Source: Doris montereyensis (lineage: Eukaryota > Mollusca > Gastropoda > Nudibranchia > Dorididae). Taken from it: a DNA stretch of 64,000 nt. Made by a program: the position numbers and the translations under genes. The DNA is taken from positions 56,001 through 120,000 of the forward strand of contig JAXRKP010000791.1 in the NCBI GenBank assembly GCA_037039925.1. Direction: 5' to 3'. The notes beneath the pieces were generated by a model. That model saw nothing but the letters and a program-made list of their open reading frames with translations. It was not told the origin of the DNA and searched no databases. Below, piece after piece: positions 63,139 through 64,000 of the stretch (the first letter of the stretch is position 1; each line of letters begins with the position of its first letter).

Positions 63139-64000
63139 ACACTGGTTTCAGTCTTTTTTTCCTTCAATGAAATCTTTTTAAAAAAACGTCGAAATCAGCA
63201 AGAAAAACGGGGGAACCATTTCACTTAGTTGGTAATGTTTGTGTAATGCTCGTAGGGGCCAACGTAAGACACAGGGCGTTATCTGTTTAACATTAGCTAG
63301 TCCCTCTCTGAAAATCTGCATTGCTGAAAAGTAAACAAAACCTCTGGGAGTTACATTCCTTTCTAACAATCTTCTGAGGATACAACCCAAACCGTACATT
63401 ATGGTAGGATTACATTATCCAAACGGAAGTACACTGCAAAAGAACACGGTTGCAATAGCTTGGTGAATAACACTTAAAACATCCACCTTCTAGGAATCAT
63501 AAGAAAATGTAATACAAAGATATGTCTATAGATAAAATTACACTGCACTCGCCACATATATTATATATTACACTACACTCACAACACATAAAGTGTGATT
63601 AAGGGACCTTCAGAACGTTACACGCCGCTTAAAAATGACTGTCTACTGCTACCTATACATAGCTCGTCAAATCGTAATAAGTTTGCTTTTTTTTCTCCAA
63701 ACACACTGACACTGAAACGAATACCGGTACAACATAAAAAGATAAAAATGACATCAGACTGGCCATGATCCATATTTTATTAGGCCACCAGAACGGTATG
63801 GGTGCTCCAAATAGTGTGTCCTCAACCTTGCATTTCACATTCTCGCACCCAGCTCCTAACTGACAAAAGTTTTAAGAGATGTTAAACATTTCCGAGTGTA
63901 TGCTGACCTCGGATGAAAGCGAGTGACGAAAAGGCGTGTCAATTGACATAAATAGAGCTGATTTCTCTTTCTTCATCGGAAAAGAGGATAGTTAGGCTAT
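63139..64000. other. No gene supported to the window end
   Basis: Further 5' exons of the minus-strand gene may lie here or beyond the window. The 73-codon minus frame at 63178-63399 begins with ATG but shows no recognised motif and no clear splice link to 62915. Confidence 0.35.

Overview
This is a eukaryotic, intron-rich, AT-rich animal window. All three recognisable genes have metazoan counterparts: a pancreatic-type lipase, TTC39 and OGFOD1. Introns are GT-AG and carry tRNA-derived SINEs, small TA-flanked inverted-repeat elements, LINE relics and long (CT)n/(GA)n tracts. The overall style suggests a lophotrochozoan, most likely a mollusc (perhaps a gastropod). That placement is inference from repeat style only.

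Layout. 1-2724: the last three exons (+) of a pancreatic-lipase-like gene whose 5' part lies outside the window. They encode the C-terminal PLAT/LH2-type domain. 2725-13252: no convincing gene; SINEs, simple repeats and possibly the 3' UTR of the next gene. 13253-38711 (-): a complete 18-exon TTC39A/B-like TPR gene (about 622 residues). Its introns hold a 3.7-kb 44-bp minisatellite, several TIR elements, a tandem duplication and a near-perfect hairpin. 38712-40136: the shared upstream region of two head-to-head genes. 40137-53620 (+): a 13-exon OGFOD1 (Tpa1-type 2-oxoglutarate/Fe(II) prolyl hydroxylase, about 593 residues). 53621-58058: 3' flank with a TIR element containing a nested LINE tail. 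58059-62915 (-): at least two exons of an unidentified gene with a proline-rich C-terminus. The rest is repeats or featureless.

The most useful observation for a reader is that naive translation breaks both complete genes several times. Each break looks like a one- or two-base gain or loss, mostly in a short homopolymer, while exon order, splice sites and conserved residues are intact. The same type of lesion occurs in two unrelated genes on opposite strands and in the unidentified gene. Residual long-read indel errors are therefore a better explanation than pseudogenes, and annotation pipelines would truncate or split these genes.

I did not find a prokaryote-style defence or biosynthetic system. 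The strongest candidates for something new are the hierarchical intronic minisatellite, the 28-bp-arm hairpin next to the TTC39 first exon, the SINE and MITE families with nested insertions, and the profilin-reminiscent gene with its own polyproline tail.
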